Assembly (NCBI GenBank): GCA_963676095.1
Contig: OY781040.1
Location: forward strand, 558,001-622,000
From: G963676095 sp963676095
Lineage (GTDB): Bacteria; Bacteroidota; Bacteroidia; Bacteroidales; Prolixibacteraceae
Length of the DNA stretch: 64,000 nucleotides
Direction: 5' to 3'
Shown here piece by piece: positions 1 through 8,631 of this stretch. The first letter of the stretch is position 1, and every line of letters begins with the position of its first letter. The position numbers were made by a program, and so were the translations under genes. The notes below the pieces were generated by a model. The model was not told the origin of the DNA. It searched no databases and was given only the letters and a program-made list of their open reading frames with translations.

Positions 1-113
1 GGGTATTAATTTCATCTGTTTGTCTGTTTATAATCTGTTTTTTAGTTGCCGGATAGAACTCGCCATAGATAATCATGTTCCTGAGTGAGAGTATCTCTGA
101 TGGCTCGTTTCAT
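1..113 (-). pseudogene. Frameshifted start of a small MKRA-type ORF, left edge
   Basis: Reading leftward from the ATG at 113, the frame starts MKRAIRDTLTQ and stops after 23 codons. A second frame, containing the residues YGEFYPATK, stays open past the window edge. The DNA resembles the small ORF at 44783-44923: both begin ATGAAACGAGCCAT and carry GGCGAGTTC, 49 nt after the ATG here and 51 nt there. The 2-nt difference would explain the frame change. I infer a decayed relative of that ORF. The family is unknown, and the gene may continue outside the window. Confidence 0.25.
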
Positions 114-174
114 GGGTGTTGGTTGTTGATTTTGGAGGATTGAAAACAAATTACATCTAATATAAAACCTCAAA

Positions 175-201
175 GAGCCCAGCCAGGCATAGACCGGGCT
201 C
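175..201 (-). terminator. Hairpin after the small secreted protein gene
   Basis: GAGCCC (175-180) pairs with GGGCTC (196-201) around a 15-nt loop. It lies about 85 nt beyond the stop of the 285-647 gene, at the end of the first uptake operon. The following tract on the minus strand (CTTTGAGGTTTT) is only modestly T-rich, so this is a weak terminator candidate. Confidence 0.4.
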
Positions 202-284
202 ATATTATTAACTCAATATTTACTTCAAGTGAAAAAATCAGGCCAAACTAAAGATTACAATACGGAAATAACTGTCACTACGTT

Positions 285-647
285 TTAATCTGACCAACCA
301 ATATAAATGCCATTACCATTTGAAATTTCCTCGGGATCATAAACAGCAACTTCTATCAAAACTTCAAATAATTGTCCATAGCCAACTCCACTGGAACCAC
401 TTTGACCTACCTGGTACTCACATCTATCTGATAACATAACATTTTGATAAACATTTATAATTTTCAGTTCTACATAACCTGGCGCAAAACATCCCATACT
501 ATACCCATATCCAGTAGCACCCAACGCAGATACATCGTAAGTTTGGTAATCCACCCCCCTCAAGCTAATATTGAGATAATCGCTATACGCAAAACTTGTT
601 GCAGCAAAAGCCATAAATACGGCAAAAACTAAAATGATTTTTTTCAT
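285..647 (-). CDS. Small secreted protein of unknown function
   Basis: A 120-residue protein with a clear Sec signal peptide (MKKIILVFAVFMAFAATSFA, then YSDYL), so it should be exported to the periplasm or cell surface. The mature part is rich in Gly, Tyr and Val and has two cysteines (in GCFAP and DRCEY) that could form a disulfide. I recognise no domain. It is the last gene of the leftward SusC/SusD operon, 63 bp after the PPIase-like gene, with a hairpin downstream. The alternating hydrophobic pattern suggests a small beta-sandwich, which is inference. The start is fixed by the signal peptide. Confidence 0.75.
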   Translation of the reverse strand: MKKIILVFAVFMAFAATSFAYSDYLNISLRGVDYQTYDVSALGATGYGYSMGCFAPGYVELKIINVYQNVMLSDRCEYQVGQSGSSGVGYGQLFEVLIEVAVYDPEEISNGNGIYIGWSD

Positions 648-710
648 AATGATTTGTTTTTTTTAATTATCGACAATAAGGATAAAATGAAGGTTTGGCC
701 TGATTCTGTT

Positions 711-2363
711 TTATTCTTTGTCATCTGTTTTTTGTTCAAATCCTTCCAACCGGTCTACTGTTAAAGGATATTGGGCTTTTAAGCCGGCCAGCAACCGGTC
801 GCTGACCTCCTGTGTTTTTTTATTTAACAGCATCTGTTGCAGTTCACCATTGGCGTATTTATAGGGTAATAAAGCCGTCCCTTCTTTACGGTCAAGGTAG
901 ACAATCCAGTACTCCCCGTTTATTTCCCTCGGCGATAATACCCTTCCCGGCCCTGCATCAAGGATCGCACTGACCAGCATGACATCGTTAGTAGTATCTG
1001 ACATATGGTATTTAACATCTTTTTGACGAGCGTTCATCCCGGGCAATTCCGGCGGATTGCTTTCTTCTCCCTGATTTAGCCCGTTTTTATAATATTGGGT
1101 AAGGGGCATCATCGCCTTAAAAGCCGCTTGCTGATTGCCAAACTTATAGATTGAAATAGTGGCTGTTTCCGGACATTGGAACTTATCCGGATTCTCGTGA
1201 TAATATCTTTTTAACTCGCCGGGAATTAACCTGATATGGGGATAAATATTTTTCTCATTATAGTAACGAACAAATAACTTAGACTGGTAATGTTTTTTGA
1301 AGCATAAGAATTCGTCATCGGTTTCGGCCCCCATTTTAAGGGCTTCGCCGTAATACCAGACCTCCATCAGAAAATTAGTCATCATTTTCTTCATATCCCG
1401 TACATTTCCCGGAGAACCGACGTACATCGGCTGATAATGCACAAAATCCACAAAATCTGCTGCAGTATAGTGCTGAATACTATCCTTAAACATATAATCC
1501 ATAAGGATCATATTCCTGTCAATCCCGGGCCATTCTTTCGTTCCTGAAATAAATTTTTCCGTCATCCGGCTAATAGCACTATCATGCATTACGGGAACCA
1601 TACTACCCAGCACTTCCTGTTGACTTTCCCAAATAAACTTCAACTTCAACGCATCCAGCAGTTCTTTCTCAATTCCGGCCTTTTCCTCGGTAAGCGGACG
1701 TTGCCCTACAATCTCCTTTCCCGTCACCTGTAACACATAGTATCCTTCCAGGGCTTCCAAAGGTCCCCAGACATCTCCCTTTTTTGCATCAGTAATCCTG
1801 TCCGTGTAAACCCCCAACGGATAAAAAGGATAAGTTCCCCGAAACATACCACTTTTTATTTCCGAAGAAGAAACCTGCCCCTTTAATGTACTGAAGCTTT
1901 TCGTCGATTCAATAACCGAACCGGGGGCTATATATTTATTTAGAGAAATACGATCCGGGAAATAAATATATTCCAGCGTGTATCGCATTTTACGTTTTTC
2001 ATAAGCTGCTTTAATATCGCCGGAACCCACTTTCAGAAACGGCTTAACTTTTCTGTTCCAAACATAACCATCGACATCTGAAGCATACATCCGTTCTGCG
2101 CAGTCCAGCTTTTTTGCCAAAACACGAATAGTATCAAACCGGTTATCCATGGCATAAGCCAGTATGTAAGCATTGTCCACCAATTGCTCCCTAAATCCGG
2201 GGCTTGCATACTGCTTCCCCGGTCTGCTTTTAAGATATTCGTAATCCGTAACCGTTAATTGATAATCGCCCGCCTGAAGAAGAATATCATCGCCCTTGTC
2301 ACGGGAACATCCGAAATATAGCACGGACAAAACAAGCCCTATCCTTATTTTAATGCATTTCAT
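711..2363 (-). CDS. SurA/PpiC-like peptidyl-prolyl isomerase lipoprotein
   Basis: A 550-residue lipoprotein: the signal peptide ends in a lipobox-like LYFGC (Cys about residue 19). The layout resembles periplasmic SurA/parvulin foldases. A helical N-terminal chaperone part contains ESTKSFSTLKGQVSSSEIK and WGPLEALEGYYVLQV, the latter typical of rotamase domains. A second part (about 370-530) contains YYHENPDKF and REINGEYWIVYL, again parvulin-like. The family helps fold outer-membrane proteins. Its place in a SusC/SusD operon suggests a dedicated foldase for the SusC barrel or surface lipoproteins, which is inference. Catalytic parvulin residues are not obvious, so it may act only as a chaperone. 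A hairpin separates it from the upstream gene, hinting at reduced read-through. Confidence 0.65.
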   Translation of the reverse strand: MKCIKIRIGLVLSVLYFGCSRDKGDDILLQAGDYQLTVTDYEYLKSRPGKQYASPGFREQLVDNAYILAYAMDNRFDTIRVLAKKLDCAERMYASDVDGYVWNRKVKPFLKVGSGDIKAAYEKRKMRYTLEYIYFPDRISLNKYIAPGSVIESTKSFSTLKGQVSSSEIKSGMFRGTYPFYPLGVYTDRITDAKKGDVWGPLEALEGYYVLQVTGKEIVGQRPLTEEKAGIEKELLDALKLKFIWESQQEVLGSMVPVMHDSAISRMTEKFISGTKEWPGIDRNMILMDYMFKDSIQHYTAADFVDFVHYQPMYVGSPGNVRDMKKMMTNFLMEVWYYGEALKMGAETDDEFLCFKKHYQSKLFVRYYNEKNIYPHIRLIPGELKRYYHENPDKFQCPETATISIYKFGNQQAAFKAMMPLTQYYKNGLNQGEESNPPELPGMNARQKDVKYHMSDTTNDVMLVSAILDAGPGRVLSPREINGEYWIVYLDRKEGTALLPYKYANGELQQMLLNKKTQEVSDRLLAGLKAQYPLTVDRLEGFEQKTDDKE

Positions 2364-2530
2364 TTTATCCTTGCTTTGTTTTTAAGTTACAAGTTCAATG
2401 AATCTATATTGTGAGATTTCCAATTCATCAATCAAAAAAATATCCTTTAATTAATTTTAAGTAAACCCTCTTCTTTTCTGTAAATCAAGTACAAGAATTA
2501 AAATATGATAAGTAAACAACTGAAAAGACA

Positions 2531-2551
2531 GCAGGGCAAAACCTGCCCTGC
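2531..2551 (-). terminator. Intra-operon hairpin
   Basis: GCAGGGC (2531-2537) pairs perfectly with GCCCTGC (2545-2551) around a 7-nt loop. The minus strand then reads TGTCTTTT. It lies in the 205-bp gap between the DUF1735-type lipoprotein gene and the PPIase gene, so it could attenuate expression of the last two genes or stabilise the upstream mRNA. Confidence 0.5.
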
Positions 2552-2568
2552 CACCTTTCTGTTAATAG

Positions 2569-3477
2569 CTATTTTCCATGTGCTTCCAGCCAGTCATCCA
2601 GCTCTTCGGTTTCTTCGGTGGTTGTACGTTCCTTATACAAAACACCTTCGGCCCGCCACCGGGTCCCGTTATTATCATACTCGTACCAGAAGTCGTACAA
2701 CTCCATAGAGGGATAATACATACCCCCTCCGTCGTAGATTGTAAACTGGTCCCAGGTAGCAAAAGTCAGCGTACTGTCTGCTTCATTTACCGTAATCTTA
2801 AAGGTATATTCGGGGCGATAATCATCCGTCTCATTATTATAATGAAACATACGGACGGTGTTTCCGTTATCGGTTGCCACTAAATTCCTCGACATTTTGT
2901 AAACCGTGGAATCGTTCGCGTTGGTGGTATTTCTCAATAGCCCGTCCACATAATACGAGCCTGAGTACTTGTTTACCAGGTTGAGGATTACCAGCACTGT
3001 CGTATCGTTGTCGCTCAATTCATAATCCGATATCGAGCTCAACCGCAACGGGATCATATACAAGGAATCACATTGCAGTGTAACAGGATTAATATAAATC
3101 GGATAAGTGGCATAAACTTCTCCGGCTTTTATAGTCACCTGGTCTAACGGATAGCTGTATATCGCATCATCCGGTTTTTGGTATTGCACATCCTCTCCGG
3201 ACACGTTACGTTCATTATACAAAGTAACTTCATCCGGGTTTTCAGCAAGCGTAACCGTAACATCCTTCGTTAAGGGAAGCGACCCGCTTACGGCAACCGA
3301 AACGGAAATCGTATCGGTTGACTTGCCCAGATCAATATCCCGGTCGATCAGTTGGTCACTAATCCCGACAATATAAACTTTCTGCGGGTATAACTCCCTG
3401 TCAATCGGAGAATCCTCTTCCCCGCAGCCTGCGAACAGCGCTCCGAGCGATAAGGAAAATAATATTATTTTCTTCAT
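2569..3477 (-). CDS. DUF1735/DUF4361-type surface lipoprotein
   Basis: A 302-residue lipoprotein (signal peptide ending LFAGC, Cys about residue 18). Residues 30-165 match the DUF1735 beta-sandwich found in Bacteroidota uptake operons (sequence of the kind YPIYINPVTLQCDSLYMIPL). The C-terminal half, beginning YSGSYYVDG, resembles the DUF4361/lipocalin-like domain that often follows it. Such proteins are usually surface glycan-binding components displayed with SusC/SusD. The gene follows susD by 24 bp and is probably co-transcribed. No catalytic motif is visible, and the ligand is unknown. Confidence 0.75.
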   Translation of the reverse strand: MKKIILFSLSLGALFAGCGEEDSPIDRELYPQKVYIVGISDQLIDRDIDLGKSTDTISVSVAVSGSLPLTKDVTVTLAENPDEVTLYNERNVSGEDVQYQKPDDAIYSYPLDQVTIKAGEVYATYPIYINPVTLQCDSLYMIPLRLSSISDYELSDNDTTVLVILNLVNKYSGSYYVDGLLRNTTNANDSTVYKMSRNLVATDNGNTVRMFHYNNETDDYRPEYTFKITVNEADSTLTFATWDQFTIYDGGGMYYPSMELYDFWYEYDNNGTRWRAEGVLYKERTTTEETEELDDWLEAHGK

Positions 3478-3501
3478 ATTCCTTCACTGTTATTTAATTA
3501 A

Positions 3502-5499
3502 TTAATTCCACCCCGGGCTTTGGACCAGCCTGCCGTTTTTATCCAGCACATCCTGATCAATTGGGTAAAAATACATCTTGTTTTTCCAGACACGCTTCAT
3601 GCAATCCTCAGTATTCCAGATTTTCGTTGTATAAAAACTTTCGCGCGCAGAGCTCTTGGCCGTTACGTCCAGTCCCGTAACAGATGTCCCCATGACCTCA
3701 GGCGCATCCATCCAGCGACGGAGATCGAAATAGCGGTGATCTTCGAAAAAGAATTCAATCTGCCATTCGTGTTTGATCAGACTTTTCATGGTTTCGTAAT
3801 CGGAAGCTTCCGCGGCCGTAATCCCGGGTAAGCCGGCCCGGTAACGGATCTGGTTGAAATACTGCACCATCTCAGCAACATTCCGTTCTACAGTAATCCC
3901 CGTTGTTTCATCAGTATAAGAACCATCCATTTCATTCATGGCCTCTACATAACCCAACAGCACTTCAGCATAACGGAAGTTCGGGTAATATTTGGTTTTA
4001 TTCACTGTACCGTAAGTCCGGCAATCTTCCTGGTTCGCCCATTTACGAATGGTGTACCCGGTACGGTTATAGTTGTAAGAACTACCCGCGGCATTACCGT
4101 CTGCATAATAGGTTGCATTCAGATTTGTAACACCGCTCGTTGAGCCAATATACCCGGTAGCCGGCCAGATACAATGGTTGAAACCGATGGAAGCATAGTA
4201 ACGTGGTTCCCGGTTATCGTCCATCCTGGCCCGGTCTGCACTCAGGACATAGTTTTCAGAAAAAGTCTGACCGCTACCAACCGCTTTCCATGATTTTTCT
4301 TCATCAGTAGCCTCGCTGAACGACCTTCCGTCAGCCATCCGGAACTGGTCAACGATATCCTTCGGTACACTTAAGGTACTGTTACCACCTTGTGTTGAAG
4401 GAAAAGCAAAACGATTGTTTATGTCTGCATCATCACAGAAATAGATTAACTCCGGATTACTTTCAGGAGTCACGCTTCCGTCAAATATTGACTTATACGA
4501 TAAATACGGGTCGATATCCGCTGCCCCGTCCGGAAAATTGTTGGTTTTCAGGTTCGGGTCATCCGTATCCGGGAGTTCCAGCGTGCTGGTCCCTCTCGTA
4601 TTAACAATCTTTGGCGTGGTATAAAGCTGATATTTCCCTAAATCGATAATCCGTTTAAACGCAGCAGCAGCCATTCCCCACCTGTTTGGATCGGCTGTTT
4701 GGGAGATAAACGGTGTTCCATCTGTCCGGATCCAGCCGGAGTAATAGGTGTTGCCATTATATAGAGGACTGGCAGAATACAACCGCATACGTGCAATAAC
4801 AGCCATGGCAGCCCCCTTGGTTGGCAGATATTGATAAGCTTTTGCCCAGGTCAGCGGAAGCAACTCTGCAGCCTGTTCCATATTGGTACAAATATATTCC
4901 ACGCAGTCGTCATACGAAGAACGTTCATAAGAGGCCGATTCGACCGAAGCATCCGAATCAAAGGGTTCATCCGGCAAAACAGGCACCGGTCCGTACATAC
5001 GTACCAGCGAGTAATAAAAGTAAGCCCTCAGGAAATAGCCCAGGCCTTTATACTCCCTCATTTCAGACTCCGTTAATTCCGGGTTCCCGTCAATCCGGTC
5101 CAGGATAATATTGGCCTTGCGGATCCCTTTGTAATAGTCCGGCCACGGATTAGCACTCTTCGTATCTTTTGCAGTGACCTGATCAACCACCAGACAACTT
5201 CCAGCGTGATCGCTGTTCACCCAGGGTTGAATAGCCTCATCCGATCCCATTCCGCTGGGGAAAGGCGCTTTATTGTCCCAATCCCCGACAAAATTAGATT
5301 CGTTTTTTAAATACTCCGCCGTTCCGTTTATATATTCAAACGTTTTCGTTTTTGATACAAATATGGAGTCTATTGTCGTTTTATCATACACATATTTATC
5401 AATATCAATGTACTTTTCACACGAAGTGAAAACAATAACGCTAAGAAGCAGCGCTAATAAACCCCGACTGTAAGTCCAATTTATCATCGTCATTGCCAT
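3502..5499 (-). CDS. RagB/SusD-family outer-membrane lipoprotein
   Basis: A 665-residue SusD-family protein, the surface lid that captures substrate for its SusC transporter. The signal peptide ends in a lipobox (VIVFTSC, Cys about residue 27). An N-terminal TPR-like region includes ADYYKGIRKAN-type sequence and LGYFLRAYFYYSLVRMYGPVP, a SusD hallmark. The C-terminal SusD domain includes RYAEVLLGYVEAMNE and WQIEFFFEDHRYFDLRRW. It lies 5 bp after susC, the standard arrangement. The start is the first Met that gives the signal peptide; an internal Met a few residues on is equally possible. Confidence 0.93.
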   Translation of the reverse strand: MAMTMINWTYSRGLLALLLSVIVFTSCEKYIDIDKYVYDKTTIDSIFVSKTKTFEYINGTAEYLKNESNFVGDWDNKAPFPSGMGSDEAIQPWVNSDHAGSCLVVDQVTAKDTKSANPWPDYYKGIRKANIILDRIDGNPELTESEMREYKGLGYFLRAYFYYSLVRMYGPVPVLPDEPFDSDASVESASYERSSYDDCVEYICTNMEQAAELLPLTWAKAYQYLPTKGAAMAVIARMRLYSASPLYNGNTYYSGWIRTDGTPFISQTADPNRWGMAAAAFKRIIDLGKYQLYTTPKIVNTRGTSTLELPDTDDPNLKTNNFPDGAADIDPYLSYKSIFDGSVTPESNPELIYFCDDADINNRFAFPSTQGGNSTLSVPKDIVDQFRMADGRSFSEATDEEKSWKAVGSGQTFSENYVLSADRARMDDNREPRYYASIGFNHCIWPATGYIGSTSGVTNLNATYYADGNAAGSSYNYNRTGYTIRKWANQEDCRTYGTVNKTKYYPNFRYAEVLLGYVEAMNEMDGSYTDETTGITVERNVAEMVQYFNQIRYRAGLPGITAAEASDYETMKSLIKHEWQIEFFFEDHRYFDLRRWMDAPEVMGTSVTGLDVTAKSSARESFYTTKIWNTEDCMKRVWKNKMYFYPIDQDVLDKNGRLVQSPGWN

Positions 5500-5504
5500 G
5501 TGTG

Positions 5505-8500
5505 TTAAAATTTAAGGTTCATCTGTAAGGTAAAAACTCTTTGCGTGGGGTATGCAGCCCCGTTCTCAGAGGCCTGGCCCGGATCGAAAAACTTGTCTTT
5601 CAGTTTGTCCCATACGTGTAAATTCGTACCGATTAAACTGAAAGTCGCACTGTTAATGCCAACTTTTTTCATAAACCCGGCTTTTGTCTGATAGGACAGT
5701 TGAACATTCTTCAGTCTTAAATAACGTCCGTCGTTCAGCCAGAAAGTCGAATTCCGGTTGTTATTGCTGTTCCCTCCGTACGTAAGCCTCGGGAAACGGG
5801 CATCGGGATTTTCAGTTGCCGGGTCGCCGGATATTTCAGCCGAAGTCCAACGATTGGCCTGATCGGCTACAATCTCCAGCACGTTACCGGTTTCTTTTCC
5901 TGAAAAAGGAAAGAACCCGTTACCGCCGCTAAAATATTTCACCCGGCTTACCCCTTCGAACAGGACGCTCAAATTCCAGCTTTTCCAGTTGAACTCCGTT
6001 GCAAAGCCATACTGGATTTGCGGTGTCGTGGAATATTCCAGCGGAACAACGTCATAATCGTCAATCACGCCATCGCCATTCACATCCTTATACTTAATAT
6101 CACCGGGCAACACGTCACCCCCGAAAGTCTGTCCCGGGCTGTTCGTTACGTCAGCTTCGTCTTTAAACAATCCCAGGGCTTTCAGGCCCCGGTTAATCCC
6201 CCACTGGTAGCCAACGGTTGACAGATAGGGATAACGGACGATCGACTCTTCATATTCCAATACCTTGTTTTTGGATTGGGTGTAGTTGGCACGCAGCACA
6301 AAATAAGACTCCTTGTTGATCTGATGAGTATAAGAAATAGTTCCGTCAATCCCCCAACTCTTCATTTTACCAACGTTGGCATAAGGCAAACTAACCAGTC
6401 CCATTTCATCAGGAATACTTGCCCTTTGTTGATAAATACCGGAACGGACGTCCTTGTAAAAGTCAACGGTCATATCAAAGCGTTCTTTAAAAAACTTCGC
6501 ATCGATACCGAAGTCCGATTTGGTTGCCGTTTCCCAGCTCAGGTTCGACGAACCAACCTGGGTTTCGGTATAACCGCTGCCCGAATTCCACAAACCGCTG
6601 CCGGTAGATCCCATCAGCGTCAGGTAAGGAAACCGGGTATCCATCCGGTCGTTACCGACCTGTCCGTAAGACCCCCTGAACTTCAGATAATTGATAAAGG
6701 GAACTGCTGTCTTAAACGCTTCATACTGGGTTGGCAGCCAGCCCATTGAAATAGCCGGGAAAAGGCCAAACTTTTCACCGTTTTCAAACGCTTCCGACCC
6801 GGTATAGCCAATATTTCCCTCGATCATATAAGTATCTTTATACGAATAGGTGGCACGGCCTGAGAAACCGATATAGCGTTTGGGAATTGCAGTCAGATCA
6901 GTCGTATTCTCAGAACCGACATAGTCTTGCATATAGTAGTGTGCCAAACCGGTAACACGGTGCACCTTGTTAAAGGTCCGTTCGTAATTGGCATGCGCTT
7001 CAAAATAGAATTTCCGGTTCACTTGCGTCGCAACAGAAAACACAGGGTCTGCAGCATCCCTCTTTTTTTCCAAAGCCAGCGAGCCGTCGCGTTTCCTTCC
7101 CGTCGCATAATACAGCGCCGGGGTTTTTGCCCGGGTCGACCACATTTCGGAATTGGCGTTTATGCTAAACAATCCTGTAAATTTAAGCCCTTTGGTTATC
7201 ATGCTTAAATCTTGTTCCAGCTGAAGGTTCAGGTTGTTTGTATTCTTGTAATATTTCCGGTAGCCGGTATAATTCAGCAAGACGTAAGGGCTCATCTGGT
7301 CATTATTGCTTCCATATGCCGGGACCTGTCCGGTTGAAAACATAACAGGAACAAGAACCGGGGTCATATTGGCCTGGGAATCCCACAAGTCCTGGCTGGT
7401 AAGTGTCGAGTCTGCACTATTCCCCATTGCCGGATAGTTTTGGGTAATCAAGATCATTTCCAGCCCCAGTGACATAATCGTGGTCCGCGTTAAATTCATA
7501 TCGACATTCGCACGAAAGTTGTACTGCTTATAATCCACGTTTGTGTCGTACTTGTTGATCCCTTTGTCCTGTTTAAAAAGGGCATCTTTACTCAGTATCC
7601 CCAAACTTATAAAATAACGGGCAGCCTGTCCGCCACCCGAAGCGCTCAGGTATGCCTGCTGGTTCATGGTATAGTCTTTCAGGATCACGTCCCTCCAGTT
7701 TACATTCGGATGCAGGTCGGGATCGATACCGCTTTTAAACAACTGCAAATCGACATCGTCATAAATAGGCTCCATCCCTCTCGACAAAGCAGCTTCGTTA
7801 ACAAGCGCGGCATACTGGTTGGCATTAACATAATCCGGCATCCGGGGAGAATAGGAATAACCGGTATTCACTTTCACGTTAACTGAAAGTTTGCCGGCAT
7901 GTCCCCTTTTGGTAGTCACCAGTACCACCCCGTTGGCCCCCCGGACTCCATAGACCGCCGTAGCCGAAGCGTCCTTTAAAATGGAGAAGCTTTCGATGTC
8001 TTCCGGGTCAAGGGTATTTATATCACCTTCCACTCCATCGATCAGCACCAACGCACTTGAACCAGCCCCAAACGTACTGATACCACGGATCCAGAACTCG
8101 GAATAGTCATTCCCGGGCTCGCCGCTGCGGGTAACTGAAATAATACCGGGAACACGGGCGCCAAGCATATTGGAGACAGAGGTTGCCGGAACCTTTAAAT
8201 CCTTTACTTCCACATTTGTGATCGCCCCTACGACCGAAGCCTTGCGCTGCGTACTGTGGCCTACCACAACCTGCTCGTCCAACTCACTGACGTCTTCTTT
8301 CAGCGTTACACGCATCCGTTCGTCGGTTTTTAAAACTTTAATTTCCTGCTTAAGATAACCGACATAGGAAAATAACAACGTTTGCCCTTTTTGCAAACCG
8401 GTTAATTTGAACCGTCCGTCCGTATCGGTAATGGTACCCTTCCCCTGAACTTCTTTCACGACAACAGTAACACCGATCAGACTTTCCCCGTTTTCAGTCA

Positions 8501-8612
8501 TTACCAAACCACCGGCAGTCAGGTCAGACTGGGCATAAACTACAGGTAACTGACAGAAAACTGCCATCAGGAAAAGAATAGCTGTAATATATTTATTCAT
8601 GTTATTGTCCAA
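5505..8612 (-). CDS. SusC/RagA-family TonB-linked outer-membrane transporter
   Basis: A 1035-residue TonB-dependent transporter forming the beta-barrel partner of the next gene. After a signal peptide (about residues 5-28) come a carboxypeptidase-regulatory-like domain (about 33-115, with GVTVVVKEVQGKGTITD and FSYVGY), a plug domain (about 125-235, with LVLIDGVEGDINTLDPEDIE and SATAVYGVRGANGVVLVTTK) and a long barrel ending in aromatic LQMNLKF. It has no STN domain. That fits a locus controlled by a hybrid two-component system rather than by sigma/FecR signalling. It imports an oligosaccharide or related polymer of unknown identity. The gene lies 19 bp after the NHL/TIG gene. Confidence 0.95.
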   Translation of the reverse strand: MDNNMNKYITAILFLMAVFCQLPVVYAQSDLTAGGLVMTENGESLIGVTVVVKEVQGKGTITDTDGRFKLTGLQKGQTLLFSYVGYLKQEIKVLKTDERMRVTLKEDVSELDEQVVVGHSTQRKASVVGAITNVEVKDLKVPATSVSNMLGARVPGIISVTRSGEPGNDYSEFWIRGISTFGAGSSALVLIDGVEGDINTLDPEDIESFSILKDASATAVYGVRGANGVVLVTTKRGHAGKLSVNVKVNTGYSYSPRMPDYVNANQYAALVNEAALSRGMEPIYDDVDLQLFKSGIDPDLHPNVNWRDVILKDYTMNQQAYLSASGGGQAARYFISLGILSKDALFKQDKGINKYDTNVDYKQYNFRANVDMNLTRTTIMSLGLEMILITQNYPAMGNSADSTLTSQDLWDSQANMTPVLVPVMFSTGQVPAYGSNNDQMSPYVLLNYTGYRKYYKNTNNLNLQLEQDLSMITKGLKFTGLFSINANSEMWSTRAKTPALYYATGRKRDGSLALEKKRDAADPVFSVATQVNRKFYFEAHANYERTFNKVHRVTGLAHYYMQDYVGSENTTDLTAIPKRYIGFSGRATYSYKDTYMIEGNIGYTGSEAFENGEKFGLFPAISMGWLPTQYEAFKTAVPFINYLKFRGSYGQVGNDRMDTRFPYLTLMGSTGSGLWNSGSGYTETQVGSSNLSWETATKSDFGIDAKFFKERFDMTVDFYKDVRSGIYQQRASIPDEMGLVSLPYANVGKMKSWGIDGTISYTHQINKESYFVLRANYTQSKNKVLEYEESIVRYPYLSTVGYQWGINRGLKALGLFKDEADVTNSPGQTFGGDVLPGDIKYKDVNGDGVIDDYDVVPLEYSTTPQIQYGFATEFNWKSWNLSVLFEGVSRVKYFSGGNGFFPFSGKETGNVLEIVADQANRWTSAEISGDPATENPDARFPRLTYGGNSNNNRNSTFWLNDGRYLRLKNVQLSYQTKAGFMKKVGINSATFSLIGTNLHVWDKLKDKFFDPGQASENGAAYPTQRVFTLQMNLKF

Positions 8613-8631
8613 TTATTATGATTTCACGATT